Assembly: GCA_951812925.1 (NCBI GenBank)
Contig: OX638369.1
Span: 16,397,329-16,461,328 of the forward strand
Direction: 5' to 3'
Length of the DNA stretch: 64,000 nt
Origin: Calliopum simillimum
Lineage: Eukaryota; Arthropoda; Insecta; Diptera; Lauxaniidae
In this document: one piece after another, positions 11,340 to 21,602 of the stretch
How the letters are laid out: every line of letters starts with the position of its first letter
How positions within the stretch are numbered: the stretch's first letter is position 1
Notes under the pieces: model-generated
The model's input: the letters and a program-made list of their open reading frames with translations, nothing else
What the model was told of the DNA's origin: nothing
The model's database searches: none
Made by a program: the position numbers and the translations under genes

Positions 11340-11738
11340 GAGCCTTAAAATATGCTACGCCTTTGTGAAATTTGTATTGCGAAACAAATCGATTGACATT
11401 CAGCTTATTTGAGATTTTACAAAAAATGTAGCATATTTTGAGGCACTTAGTTAAACGGGTGGCGGCAACTCAATGTTTGAGAAAATGAGTAATTTTCCAA
11501 AATTTTTTAATACTGAAGTTAAACATTGTTTAGGTACAATTGTTGTTGTACAATGTGTTTATTTTTTTTTTTGTATTATGTAGCCAAACAAAAAATTTTT
11601 CCATTCAAATATTGTATTTTTGGTCCGGAAAAAATTCTAGTCGAAATATTTTATGAAAGTTCTAACAATAAACCAAGGAACATATTTCAGTTGTTAATAG
11701 AAAAATTGTTTTTGGTGACCCACTTCAATATACATATG
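11340..11738. mobile_element. Right half of an inverted-repeat (MITE-like) element
   Basis: The stretch from TTATGTAGCCAAACAAAAAAT (11577) through ATATTTCAGTTGTTAATAGAAAAATTG to GGTGACCCACTTCAATATACA (about 11715-11735) parallels 15985-16240 of the element starting at 14926, including the terminal CCCAC box. The 79-codon frame over it is not coding. Confidence 0.5.
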
Positions 11739-12070
11739 CTATGTAGTGGTCGAGAAAGGGCGTAGTCAGATAATTGACAAGCCCCTTTCTCAAATATCGG
11801 TTTCGCTACATACAAATGAAATAGGTTGTAGGCTCATCACAATTTTAAGGCCGTGACACATATTTTGACCCTCTTTTCAAGACAATTTTTCGACACTTGT
11901 CCTTACATCCTGTTATATCTCGAAAACTAAGCAAGCTTTTTTAATGATATTTGATAGTTAAGTGTTAAGAATGTACGCAATGCAATACAATGGTCGAGAA
12001 ATGGTTGTAATCAGATAAGTGCCGCACCCACTTCTCAAACATTAATATCACTTCATACACGTGTGCTAAG
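11739..12070. repeat. Direct repeats about 245 bp apart
   Basis: TGGTCGAGAAAGGGCGTAGTCAGATAA... (11747) followed by CCCCTTTCTCAAA recurs as TGGTCGAGAAATGGTTGTAATCAGATAA (11991) followed by CCCACTTCTCAAA. Both are followed by a CTACATAC/CTTCATAC word. Each unit has an internal inverted pair (GAGAAAGGG with CCCTTTCTC). Confidence 0.55.
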
Positions 12071-12830
12071 TTGCAGGCGCTTTGCTTTTTTATTTTTATT
12101 TTAAAGTGACAAAATCATTTCATCCTTGTTAAAACCGATTCATATGCACTTAGTTTTGAACTAGATATTACCGGAAAACAATTGAATAACATATGTATGC
12201 ATAGAAATATAACAATAAGCAATAAATTAGAAACAGCGAGTTGGAGGCATTTCCCTCCAACAAACCCCCACCCCCTCCCACCCATAACGAAAACGTAATT
12301 AAAAATTGTTTTATTATGCGTCGTCGCGCGTGTTTCAAATACGAATATATCGGAAACCAATCGCACAAGTCGCCGCCTGATCTCAACGCGTGGGTGGAGA
12401 TCAACAATCCAAAATGTGACTGTGTAGAAATGATTTGCGACAGAAAAAAGTTGAAGGAAAAAACAAAGAAATGCAGCTTAATTGAAATTGATGAAATAAA
12501 TTAAAAGCCACACCCACTGTCATATTTATGTCACACTAAAGTATTTTTTTATTGCTTGCGTTGTTGCTCTACTGTTGTTGTTGTCGTTGCTGTTGTCATA
12601 AATGTGGCTGTGCTGCTGTTAGTGGCACACAGTGGTATTTTGGCAAAAAAAGCACTAAATCTTAAAAATCTAATGATGCAGTTTTATAAAGAAATTTTTA
12701 ACCAATAAGGTGGCGTTAATTCTTTTTCTAAAAAGTTATATATTTTCTACGAAATAATGGGCAAAAGTCACCTCAAGGTTGTACGTGAAAGCTGATGAAA
12801 TTTTTATACATTTCAGCGGTGAGGTTATAT
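12071..12830. other. No gene seen; simple-repeat-rich, possibly single copy
   Basis: Contains a C-rich patch (about 12265-12285, CCCCCACCCCCTCCCACC) and a TTGTTG/GTCGTTG block at 12555-12600. Overlapping frames on both strands (12115-12504) are compositional. No conserved domain is apparent. Confidence 0.4.
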
Positions 12831-13215
12831 AGACTAGAATCGCCAAATGTCAACATTTGACCACAAATGTTTTGAATAATTTTGGTACTTTTTGGACAGT
12901 TTAAGTGTGTTTTTTTGCCATTTGGTACAAAATACTAAAGCTCATTTATCATCCCTGGTACAATCACAAATGTGAATCGAAAAGAAAACAAATAACATAG
13001 AGATTAAAAAAGTTTGTTTTTAATTTTACCTGGGTTAAAGTCAAAATATTAAAATAATTTTAGCTTTGTGCACATCTACATACAAATACCTTTCTAATGG
13101 TGTATAATTTAAAGTCGTACTCTATTTCTAACATAGTAAAAAAGGTAGGACACATTTTCGTCTTGCGTGTTAATATCTATAGATTTAGTATTTTGCAGTT
13201 AATTTAAAGAAAAAA
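12831..13215. repeat. Dispersed repeat family R1, copy A
   Basis: Shares with 17500-17890 the run TACCTTTCTAATGGTGTAT, then AATTTAAAGTCGTACTC and ATTTCTAACATAGTAAAAAA. With 61821-62080 it shares AGAATCGC, GACCACAAATGT and TTTGGTA..TTTTTGGACAGTTT. These are three members of one noncoding transposon family with no recognisable termini. Confidence 0.65.
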
Positions 13216-13547
13216 TAAGTTTGATAACATTAATGTTTTATATGCGCAATTTCAAATGGATCTATAAATTATAGCGTTTGGAACTTTACTCGGAAAATTA
13301 AAAAGTTAGCTATGCTTAGCTACGTCTTATATCTAAGTATAAAAAATAAAAGATGGGAATCTACTTTTTCAATTTAAGTCAAAAAAAGTGTGACATATTT
13401 TAAGCTTATTATTCAATTCATAAGTTTTCTGAAAAAATTATATGAAAATAATGTGTTGCATACCTTTCGGAAGAATTTTATTTATTTTTCTATGGGAGGT
13501 AGTCGTCTCCGTTGACGTATCACGCCCATTATTAAAATATATCTTAA

Positions 13548-14241
13548 CCCTCTAACTGGCAAAGTTGTTGATTTCATAAAAATGTTAATACCTACGTTCG
13601 GCCGACTTTCAGGTGAAAAAAGGTACAGAAGTCCTCAGGAACCCTTTGCCGGTTTGACTTAAAAAAACATTGTGTCGTTTTTGAGGTGAGATAAAGACAT
13701 AATTGAAAGACCAGATTGTTTAGATTGTTTTTCTGAACGCAACAGTGAACGGGAACGGGATCGCTTAAGTGGCTTGAAAATAGAACCGAAAGGTGCTGAT
13801 GGTATGGAGAAAATATTGGGGTTTCTTCTTCTACTAAAGTTTTGACGGTTTCTTGAGCTATAATATCACTTATTATATGGTCTTGGATGAAGTAATTACT
13901 TGAGTTACCTGTCTGCAGTACTCTGAGGTAGGTCGGAATCATTCCAACTGGAGCGATTTCCTTCTTATAAGCAGACAAATGGTCTTCAGGGACCCCTTGC
14001 TTTTTCTCTCCATCACTTCAATTTATATTGAAAATAGAAAATGTGTTCGACCCAAGAAAAAATTATTCACTAAAATGTTGGTGCTAAAACTATATCTAAA
14101 TTACTTAGAAAAAAAATTTTTTGGAGAGAAGAAATTTTTTGAGATTTTATTCTGACTTTGCAGCAGAACGCATTTTTCTCGGGTTTACCAAGATGTGAAA
14201 TTATTGAACAGGGCTTTAGAAACCTCTTCGTAGTTAGAGGG
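13548..14241. mobile_element. piggyBac-like non-autonomous element (TTAA target)
   Basis: The terminal inverted repeats are CCCTCTAACT (from 13548) and its reverse complement ending at 14241. Both are flanked by TTAA (13544-13547 and 14242-14245), the target duplication of the piggyBac superfamily, whose ends typically start CCY. The 694-bp body holds one 128-codon minus-strand frame. Inverted identity beyond the outer 10 bp is weak, so the call rests on the TTAA plus CCC combination. Confidence 0.6.
13592..13978 (-). pseudogene. 128-codon ORF inside the piggyBac-like element
   Basis: Starts at ATG (MSAYKKEIAPVGMIPTYLRV) and ends in HLKVGRT. Its composition is ordinary protein-like rather than the poly-F/poly-K of chance frames here. 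A direct repeat brackets it: GTTCCTGAGGAC (read VPEDFC) near the 3' end and GTCCCTGAAGAC (VPEDHLS) just upstream of the start. No transposase motif is recognised. It could be a remnant of a transposase N-terminal region or a captured sequence. Confidence 0.3.
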
Positions 14242-14245
14242 TTAA

Positions 14246-14925
14246 CAAGCTATAACTTATTAAGCATACGAAATTTCATTGTCATAGTGGCACTATTACC
14301 ATTTTTTTTTTCCAAAACATGTATGCAGCCATACCACTGTGTGGCGTAGTAAACAAGGCAATAAAATGAAATTAATGCGATTAAATTAAGAAAAAAAGCA
14401 CTAAAAGGCATTGTATCTGTGCATCGATTGTATCTGCATCTAATTGTGAATAAGCCATAAAATCTTTAAAGTCAATTTAAAGAAATAGCAATAATTTTTT
14501 ACACAACGTGGAAATTGGAAAATTTGTGTTTTTATTAACATTTAAAACCGTACAATCCGTCATAATTGGCAATGAATATTAACTGACTGACTGAGTGACG
14601 AACTGACTGCCTTAGGTGGCGTCTATTAATTGTTAAGGCATATTTTGTTGTGGTTAACTTTTTTTTATATACTAAAATTAAGTGTCAATTCTGTGGTTTT
14701 GCGGTTTCTATCTCGAAATTTCTTGCAGCGAATTAACAGCGCTACTGTTGTTTTATTAGAATTTTACGAGCTTAACTCTTAGACGGAGGGGAACGGATGC
14801 AAAGTGTTGCACTTGGGTGCAAAATCGCTTGTGAATTTGATCAGTGGCGCCAATGTTTCATTTTAGTAGACTTACTTTTACGATTTGCAAGTTTGCAGTA
14901 TATACCAGTATATTAGATCTGTACA
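14246..14925. other. No gene seen
   Basis: AT-rich DNA with a CTGACTGACTGAGTGACG simple run at about 14585. No repeat boundaries are recognised. Confidence 0.4.
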
Positions 14926-16238
14926 TTAGGGTGGGTCGACGAAAAAAAATAAAAATTTTTCAAACTGAAATATTTTCTTTTGTAAATTGTAAGACCCTTT
15001 CACAAAATTTGTTAACTATGGTGAAAGCTTTACGTCAGCAAAAACTTTTTTGGTGTAAAACCACAAAACCAAATTATTTGCATGGAAAACTTTTTTCTTT
15101 GGCTGCGTACTAAAGCCAGAAAGGGAAAGCCTATCCGATCACTGGAGAGCCAAAGAAGGTACGCGACAGGCGAAGAGGCTATGTATGTATGTGTATTCTC
15201 CTTGAACTCCTAGGAGGAGCATAGTGCCAAGAGCGAAGAGGCTGATCGATCCAAAACATGTTAAGGCTGAAGCTGTTCTAAATCTCAGCAGGAAAGATAT
15301 AAAAACGTACAGTGAGATAATGACAGGTCACTGTAAACTTAATTATCACCTAAAAAAGATGGGTTTGGTAGACGATGACTTCTGTAGACTCTGCTTAGAG
15401 GACTTGGAGACAGCAGAGCATGTGCTATGTGCATGCCCTAGGAGCTGAGATTTTAGATCCAGGTGACATAGGTAAAATTAATCCCATGGCAGTAACAAGA
15501 TTTATAGATAGTCTGGAACTGTTTTGATTAGGGAAAGAGGCTGTACAAAAGATCTTTTAGGTCGCAGTATAATCTAGAGCCTTTTAAATAATGATAATAA
15601 AAATATCACAAAAAAAGTACTTCAAAAGAGTTTTAGTTCTGCATGAAAAGATTTTGGAAAATAACTTGTGGGCTCCTGATATTGGGCTTAGTATCAGTAA
15701 TAATTTTTAAATTTCCAACATATCACCCATTTAAAATAGACCCTAAAAGTATGTTATTTTAATTTTCGATTTTCCATAACTTGAACAATTCAATGTCATG
15801 CGAGTTCTTCCGTTTGTCTTTTTACAAATTTCAAAAATGCAATAGCATACTTTCAGGATAAACGAGATAAGGTTGACGTATTTGAAATTTGAATATTTTT
15901 GCTGTTATTTTTGCTAATATGAAAAAGTTTTGATGCAAAACTTAAAAATTTGGTATGTACTATTTTTGTGAATTTTTTTTTTTGTTTTATGTAGCCAAAT
16001 AAAAAATTTATCCGTACAAATAATATATTTTTACGCCAAAAAATATTATAACTCAAATACAGCTTTCACTTCAGTCAAAATATTTTTTGAAAGGAATATA
16101 TTCCCAGTGTGCCAAACGGTTCAGTAACGGATAAAAAAGCGGAGATATGAACCGTTTGGCACACTGAGTTTTATCATATTTCAGTTGCAAACAGAAAACC
16201 AAATTTTTTTATATGGTTATCAACCCACCTTAATGTAC
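14926..16238. mobile_element. TA-flanked inverted-repeat element (Tc1/mariner-type MITE) carrying a nested LOA fragment
   Basis: The left end TACATTAGGGTGGGTCGA (about 14924) pairs with a right end whose reverse complement is TACATTAAGGTGGGTTGA (ending about 16238). The body includes an inner hairpin at 16106-16168 (GTGTGCCAAACGGTTCA / its inverse). About 490 bp of retrotransposon lies inside. Its right half is shared with 11340-11738. TA flanks and CA..GGG ends suit Tc1/mariner mobilisation. Confidence 0.6.
15115..15600 (+). pseudogene. LOA-type non-LTR retrotransposon, 3' tail only
   Basis: The frame 15224-15450 encodes the post-RNase H tail: AEAVLNLSRKDIKTYSEIM, then TGHCKLNYHLKKMGLVDD, then CRLCLEDLETAEHVLCACP, a CX2C...HX4C zinc-binding pattern typical of these elements. 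Its N-terminal part (DHWRAKEGTRQAKRL, 15139-15181) is separated by a 52-bp interruption (15181-15232) bracketed by two copies of GCGAAGAGGCT. The 3' UTR (GATCTTTTAGGTCGCAGT, about 15551) matches 57379, and the copy ends in an AATAATGATAATAA tail at about 15585-15600. Confidence 0.82.
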
Positions 16239-16588
16239 TTATTTTAATATATTTTATTTTGCATTAACTGAATACCGATTGATATTTGAGCAATGTTAAA
16301 CTGAATTTCAGCAGAAAAGTCTTGTGTGAGCAGTAAGGTTGCAGTAATCAAAGAAAAACGTTAAAGTATACCCTACATAAATATACATAATTCATTAAGA
16401 ATATGGTAAAATCTAAATTTGTGCGTGTATTCTTTAAGGACAAAATGAATCGTTACTATCGAATACGTTTCTTTGTGATACCCTTTTTTCTCACTACCCG
16501 ACTTTCCTGATTATTACATTTCTTTTTTAAATCAAAATTTCTAGTTGACTTACTCATGCCTCCGTTCTAGTCGTTTAGACGTTTCAAC
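16239..16588. other. No gene seen
   Basis: AT-rich spacer between two elements with no recognised repeat. Confidence 0.4.
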
Positions 16589-17375
16589 GTATTTTTCGGT
16601 GCCGTGACATAATCCCCACGGACATAATCCCCATTCACGATATGGGGATTATGTCCGCAAGTTATTCGGACATAGTCCCCATTTTTTCAATGGGGATTAT
16701 GTCCGCAAGTGCTTCGGACATAATCCCTAGGAAAAAACGGACATAGTCCCCATAACGATATGTTGTTATTGAAAACAGAAGCAGCTCAGGATTTTCAACT
16801 CCCAAAAATTCCAATACCGTTTCCGCGGCAGCCTTCAGCCGCTGATCAGTCTATAATATATCCAACACCTAGTTTGCTAGCCACAGTAATTTTACATAAG
16901 GATAGGGGTAGGTGAGAGGCTTGCGGCCGCAGCTCAGGACTTAAAACTCCCAAAAAGCCAACACCGGCTTCGCGGCGGCCTTTGGCCGCGAATCAGTCTA
17001 TAAAATATCCAACACCTAGTTTGCTAGCTACAGTAATTTTTCATAAGAGTAGGGGTAAGTATGCGGCCTGCGGCCGCAGCTCAAGATTTAAAACTCCCAA
17101 AAATCCAACAATGGCTTCGCGGCGGCCTTCGGCCGCGGATCAGTCTATAACATCCAACACTATATAAATTTTTTAAATGGATTATTGCAAAAATTTTGTT
17201 CAATCTTAATTAAATTTTTCGGACTTAACCCCCATTGGGATTATGTCCGAAAAATTTGCGGACATAACCCCCATGGCAAAAATGGGGATTATGACCGAAA
17301 AATTTTCGTACACAATCCCCATTTACGAAATGGGGATTATGTCCGTTGGGATTATGTCCGGTAACCGTATTTTTC
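16589..17375. mobile_element. Complete 769-bp element with hairpin-rich ends and a 9-bp target duplication
   Basis: GTATTTTTC flanks the element at 16589-16597 and 17367-17375. The ends are inverted: GGTGCCGTGACATAATCCC from 16598, and reverse-complement GGTTACCGGACATAATCCC from 17366. The unit GGACATAATCCCCAT recurs about seven times in the left end (16606-16753, alternating orientation so adjacent copies form hairpins) and about six times in the right end (17220-17363). The middle is a 146-bp tandem repeat. It contains no coding frame. A 9-bp duplication with complex ends suits Mutator-like or FB-type foldback elements; the superfamily is undecided. Confidence 0.82.
16785..17165 (+). repeat. 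146-bp tandem repeat, about 2.6 units, with GC hairpins
   Basis: Units begin GCAGCTCAGGA/GCAGCTCAAGA at 16786, about 16932 and about 17079. Each carries AAACTCCCAAAAA, then a GC palindrome (GCGGCGGCCTTCGGCCGC in the third), then GATCAGTCTATAA. The first two continue into CCAACACCTAGTTTGCTAGC. The third is truncated after ATCCAACACTA. The GC content contrasts sharply with the AT-rich surroundings. Confidence 0.85.
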
Positions 17376-17499
17376 ATTTAGGAGCATGGCAATGCCCACT
17401 TTTAAAAATAAAACTTTGGTGCAGGTAGGGTTAAGTAAACCTGTATGATAGACTGATGCAAAAAACATTTTTTGGATTTTCCTCAATTAAGCCCAAAAA

Positions 17500-17890
17500 T
17501 CCGAAAGAGGGTATCAAAAAAGTGATAATTTTGGTACGTTTTGGACACTTTTAGTACTTTTGTGGTATTTGGTACAAAATAGAAAGGCTTGCTTACCACC
17601 CCTGATACAATGACAATTGTGAAAGTCAGTGTCAGTCAGTTTTTTGTTTTTCTCTTTGTGCCTTATCCTTTTTTCAGCGCTATGTGACCATGTATTTTGT
17701 TGTTGTTAATATTGAAGAATTTGTATATTATTTTACCTAGCTTAAATTCAAAATTTTAACATTGTCTTAACTTTGTGCACATCTATACACAAATACCTTT
17801 CTAATGGTGTATAATTTAAAGTCGTACTCCATTTCTAACATAGTAAAAAAAGGAGGACAAATTTTTGTCTTGCGTATTAATAAATAGATT
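17500..17890. repeat. Dispersed repeat family R1, copy B
   Basis: Shares AATACCTTTCTAATGGTGTA, then AAAGTCGTACTC and GGAGGACA..TTTT.GTCTTGCGT with 13085-13175. Its proximal half (TTTTTTTTCAGCGCTATGTGACC-type text at about 17670-17700) is shared with 61990-62015. Confidence 0.65.
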
Positions 17891-17939
17891 CTTGCCTTAA
17901 AGCGGTCTTTACTTTATAACGATCTCAAAAATGCTCGGA

Positions 17940-18545
17940 ACTAGTCGTACGATAAATTGTCTAAAATCAAGGCATATAAAAACAGTAAAAATTGGAACTT
18001 GAAGTCAACGACGTATTGATTTTTTGACTAAAATAACCTCAAAAAAGGTTTTTTTTTCGATATTTCACCCTATTCTAAAACACTAAATCTTCATTTTAGA
18101 TAAAACTTGTTTTTCCAAGGTCATCATAAAATCACGAGGGGAACAATTTTATAGAACCTCTTAAAATGGGTTAAACTATTATACAAAAATTTTCGACGGA
18201 ATATTTCATGGGGTCACTGAAGACAAGAAATGCATAAAATGTACTTGCCCATTATATCCTGTTCTTATGGGTCTTTTTGACTTCTTTATGTAAAAAAACT
18301 GGTTTAGAATGGGCTAAAGTTTTATACAAAAATTTTCTACGTAATAAATCATGGGTTCCTTTAGCTTCATTCTAACTTCATACAAAATTTCATAAAAATC
18401 AATGCAGCTTAGAAGTGACAGCGTTTTTTCATTTAGGGCGTGGCACTGCCCACTAAAAAAAAATGTATTTTCTTTCCTTAGCGTTAAGCTGTGGCAGTAT
18501 ATTTTCTTATTTGGGGGCGTTGAACCGCCCATTTAAAAAAATGTG
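17940..18545. repeat. Dispersed repeats related to the 8.9-kb and 21.4-kb sequences
   Basis: AGGTCATCATAAAATCACGA (18119), GGGTTAAACTATTATACAAAA (18169) and GGGTTTAGAATGGGCTAAAG-type text at 18300 repeat words found at 8945-9120, 20590-20640 and 21420-21600. A GGGCGTGGCACTGCCCACT unit sits at 18435. The 72-codon minus frame is not coding. Confidence 0.5.
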
Positions 18546-18622
18546 CAATGTGTAATATGTATATATTAGGTGATCGATGTGTGTGAACAATATCGAATGA
18601 TGACTGTATGATTAGGACGTAC

Positions 18623-18984
18623 TACAGAGTGTCCCATAACTCATGCAAGATTTGAATTAAATAGAAAGACAGATTGTGTTTCAATTGAAGTTTTTTTTTT
18701 ATTAAGACATAATGCTCATAGGACAAGGTTATGTATGGGACAGCACATCAGGCAGATTATTGCCATGGCTCAGCTGTTTCATATGCACTCTTTTTGTCGA
18801 AATTTTCCATGACCATTTTGCATAAATGTGACAGAATTTCATTTATTTATATACCATTAAATTAACATTTTTACTCACCTTAAACTATCAGCTGTTCAAT
18901 TGTTTCATTTTTTTTGGTTGGTAAAACTTTTCCGCTCAAATTGCAGGTAGTTTAAGCTTTGCGTTAATTATGGGACACTCTTTA
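18623..18984. mobile_element. 358-bp mariner-type miniature inverted-repeat element
   Basis: The left end CAGAGTGTCCCATAACTCATGC (split here as CAGAGTGTCCCATAA then CTCATGC) begins at 18625 after TA. The right end reads, in reverse complement, AAGAGTGTCCCATAA then TTAACGC, ending at 18982 before TA. TA duplication and 15-bp inverted ends fit a Tc1/mariner-mobilised MITE. No coding potential is visible. Confidence 0.75.
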
Positions 18985-20120
18985 TTTGTTGATCTAGGCT
19001 TAATATTATGTTAACTAAGTCTGTGTGTTGTATATTCTATGTAGTATGAGTTATTTTCGAAAGTTTTACACAATGGATATGTGTGATTGTTTTAAGCATA
19101 TTAAAACTTTACTTCGTAGTCTACGTAGTCTGACTGGAGGCTTACCGAAATCATGGATAGCCAATAAACTCCTGCAAGCATGCATAGTCTGATTATTGGG
19201 CTTTGTTAGATTTCCCACTTGGGCTGTTCGGGAAGTTTCATGGCTGATGTAGCTAAGCGCCGATATCTAGATTAAAGTTTTTCATGCAGTGGCCTTCAAC
19301 TAAGTGCAACAATAAATTGACTACATAGTTTATATGGAAATCTTTCTCATCAATCTTTGTCATCTTTGAAATATTTTGATATACTGAAAGAGATTAAAGT
19401 AACTCCCTGATGATTTAATAGAAAATTCATTGAATGCATTTTCTATTTCTGTCATCTTTACTTAATGACAACGCCATATTACAAAATAAGCACTTGAGTA
19501 CCGAGAATTTTTAATGCCCTGCAAAAATGTCTAATGTCAATAAAAACGGACGTCAACAATTGAAATGTTGCAACAGCAGCAGCAGCAACTACAGTAGCAA
19601 CAGAAATGTTGTCAATTTGTGCGAACAATTAAATTGACAGCTTCTCAAAAAGAAGCGGAAAGTTTATCATATAAAAATAATTTATACATTTACGATGAGC
19701 AATGAATTTAATTAATAAAAATTAATTAGATGACAGCAATTAAATTTACAACAAGAAATCACCTGCATTTGCATTTGCAATCTCTCAAATGGCAACAACT
19801 GCAAACGATTGTTGTTACTTCGAATCACTTTGGTATGCAAATGACGTTGGTTGGGTGGTTGTTTGGTTATTGGTTGATTATCATGCGTTTAGTACGTGAA
19901 GCACCTCACAAGGTGAATTCCACCATCAGCACAATAAGTAGCAGGAGCGCCACTACAAGCGAGAAATGGGTCGTTCACATGTACATACTTGTTGCATTGA
20001 CATCTACATTAAAGGTGTACAATTTGTGACATTTTTTTAAGCTTTCAGTTTGATTCAATATATAATAACGTTCGCCACGATTTTGCACAAATGAAAAACA
20101 CCAATATATTCTGAAAATAT
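18985..20120. other. No gene seen; unique-looking DNA with CAG/CAA runs
   Basis: Mixed composition with AGCAGCAGCAGCAAC at 19575, TTTGCATTTGCAATC near 19770 and a GTTGGTTGGGTGG block near 19848. A 99-codon plus frame (19730-20029) has no recognisable domain and is probably chance. This is one of the better candidates for host regulatory DNA. Confidence 0.4.
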
Positions 20121-20124
20121 GGCT

Positions 20125-20800
20125 AAAAATAAGTTATACGTGTCTTCCCAATTTTCTGGATCAGGTCGAAATTTTTTGTAATCGGTCTTTTAAGTTTTCT
20201 ATACATGTGTTAAGTCGACACACTAAATTTAACGATCCTTACATATGAGGTATATCAAGCCTTCTGAAGACTTATGGAATATTTTTTTAGAAAACTTTAA
20301 CATCCCCCACAAATGTGTTATTTTTGACCATTTCTCAAAAAGGTACGAAAATTACCCCTTAAACGGGGGAACAATGGATCAATATGTACCACAGAAATAT
20401 TTTCTATAAAATTCACTGAACGTTGCCGAAAACTAAAAAGTCGAAAATTCACCGCGAATTCACCGTCAATATCAATAAAGAGCTCATACATTTCATGGTA
20501 AATGAATTTTTTGAAGGTGGTATTCTTAAGTTCTAAGCATTTCTTGACTTCAGTGACCCCCAATAAAATTTTCTGTTGAATATTTTGTTTAATATTTTAG
20601 CCCATTATAACCCATTTGAGAGGGATGAAGAGTGTTAAAGTTTTCTACAAAAATATCCTCCTTAATATCTTCCATAAGTCTTCAGAAGACTTGATATACC
20701 TCAGATGTAAGGATCGTAAAATTTAGTGTTTTGACCGATTAAGAAAAATGTTGATCTAATCCAGAAAATCCGGAAGACACGTTAGACTTTCTTTGCGTTA
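20125..20800. mobile_element. Foldback element, about 675 bp
   Basis: The left arm (20140-20310: ACGTGTCTTCC, CAGGTCGAAATTTTTT, AACGATCCTTACAT, GCCTTCTGAAGACTTATGG, AGAAAACTTTAACA) is mirrored by the right arm (20633-20795: GTTAAAGTTTTCT, CCATAAGTCTTCAGAAGAC, ATGTAAGGATCGT, GGAAGACACGT). Related arm sequence (ACACCTCAAATGTAAGGATC) is found at 40040 and 40507. The loop (20320-20630) carries GTGACCCCCAATAAAATTTT. Confidence 0.75.
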
Positions 20801-21311
20801 TCGACCAAGATTCGACTTGACATCTACGATGCCTATGAAAATTGGTGAAAAGCTAGTATTTGACACACACATTACTGTGGTAAAATGATTTTCCGAAATT
20901 CCGAACATTTTCAAGATGGCGGCCATAGGAAGTTCGATCTAACCTTTGGATATTCCAATATCTGAAAACTAATAGCTCCTCGGCTTTTTGAGCGATTTTA
21001 ATGAAACTTTCAGAGAAAAAAAGGAATAACATAAAAAAAAAAAAATTTATTTTGGGTCGAAAAAACCTTTTTCCTTTTTCAAAACCATTTTATGGCTTGG
21101 AGCACCCTTTTTATTTTTTTTAAATATTTTTATTTAAAAGCAAATTTTATTACAATTATTTTCCAGCCCTCAAAATTGTGGTATGTTTTATGGATATCAA
21201 GTTATGACTTTTTGAAGTTTTATATGTAATGTTGTGTTTATTATGAGCCATTGGCGCGCGTGCGATATCATACAATGCTGCCACCGTCCGGATGGTATTT
21301 TTTTCAGTGAA

Positions 21312-21602
21312 CCTTAGTGAAATTTTTAATAGAATTTTTTTGTGGAATATTTTAACTCATTATAACCAAATATTTGGATAAAGGGGTCAAAAAGACCCAT
21401 AAAAACGGGATATAATGGGTTAATATGTTCTAAAAGGTTAACAGTAAATCAAGCAAGGGACAATTTTCCAGAACATCTTAACCCGTTATAACCCGCTTTA
21501 TGGGTCTTTTTGACCCCTTTATCCAAACACTTGGTTATAATGGGTTAAAATATTTCACAAAAAAATTCTTTGAAAAATTTTACTAGGGTTCACTGAAAAA
21601 AC
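21312..21602. mobile_element. Foldback hairpin, 291 bp
   Basis: Arms run inward from TTCAGTGAACC and its inverse GGTTCACTGAA. Within them GATAAAGGGGTCAAAAAGAC pairs with the inverse copy at about 21510-21531. The turn lies at about 21430-21480. Inner words (ATCAAGCAAGGGACAATTTTCCAGAACAT) tie it to the 8.9- and 18.1-kb repeats. Confidence 0.75.

Noticed and set aside
19730..20029. 99-codon plus-strand frame
   Set aside because: Arises from CAA/TTG-type simple sequence; no domain recognised.
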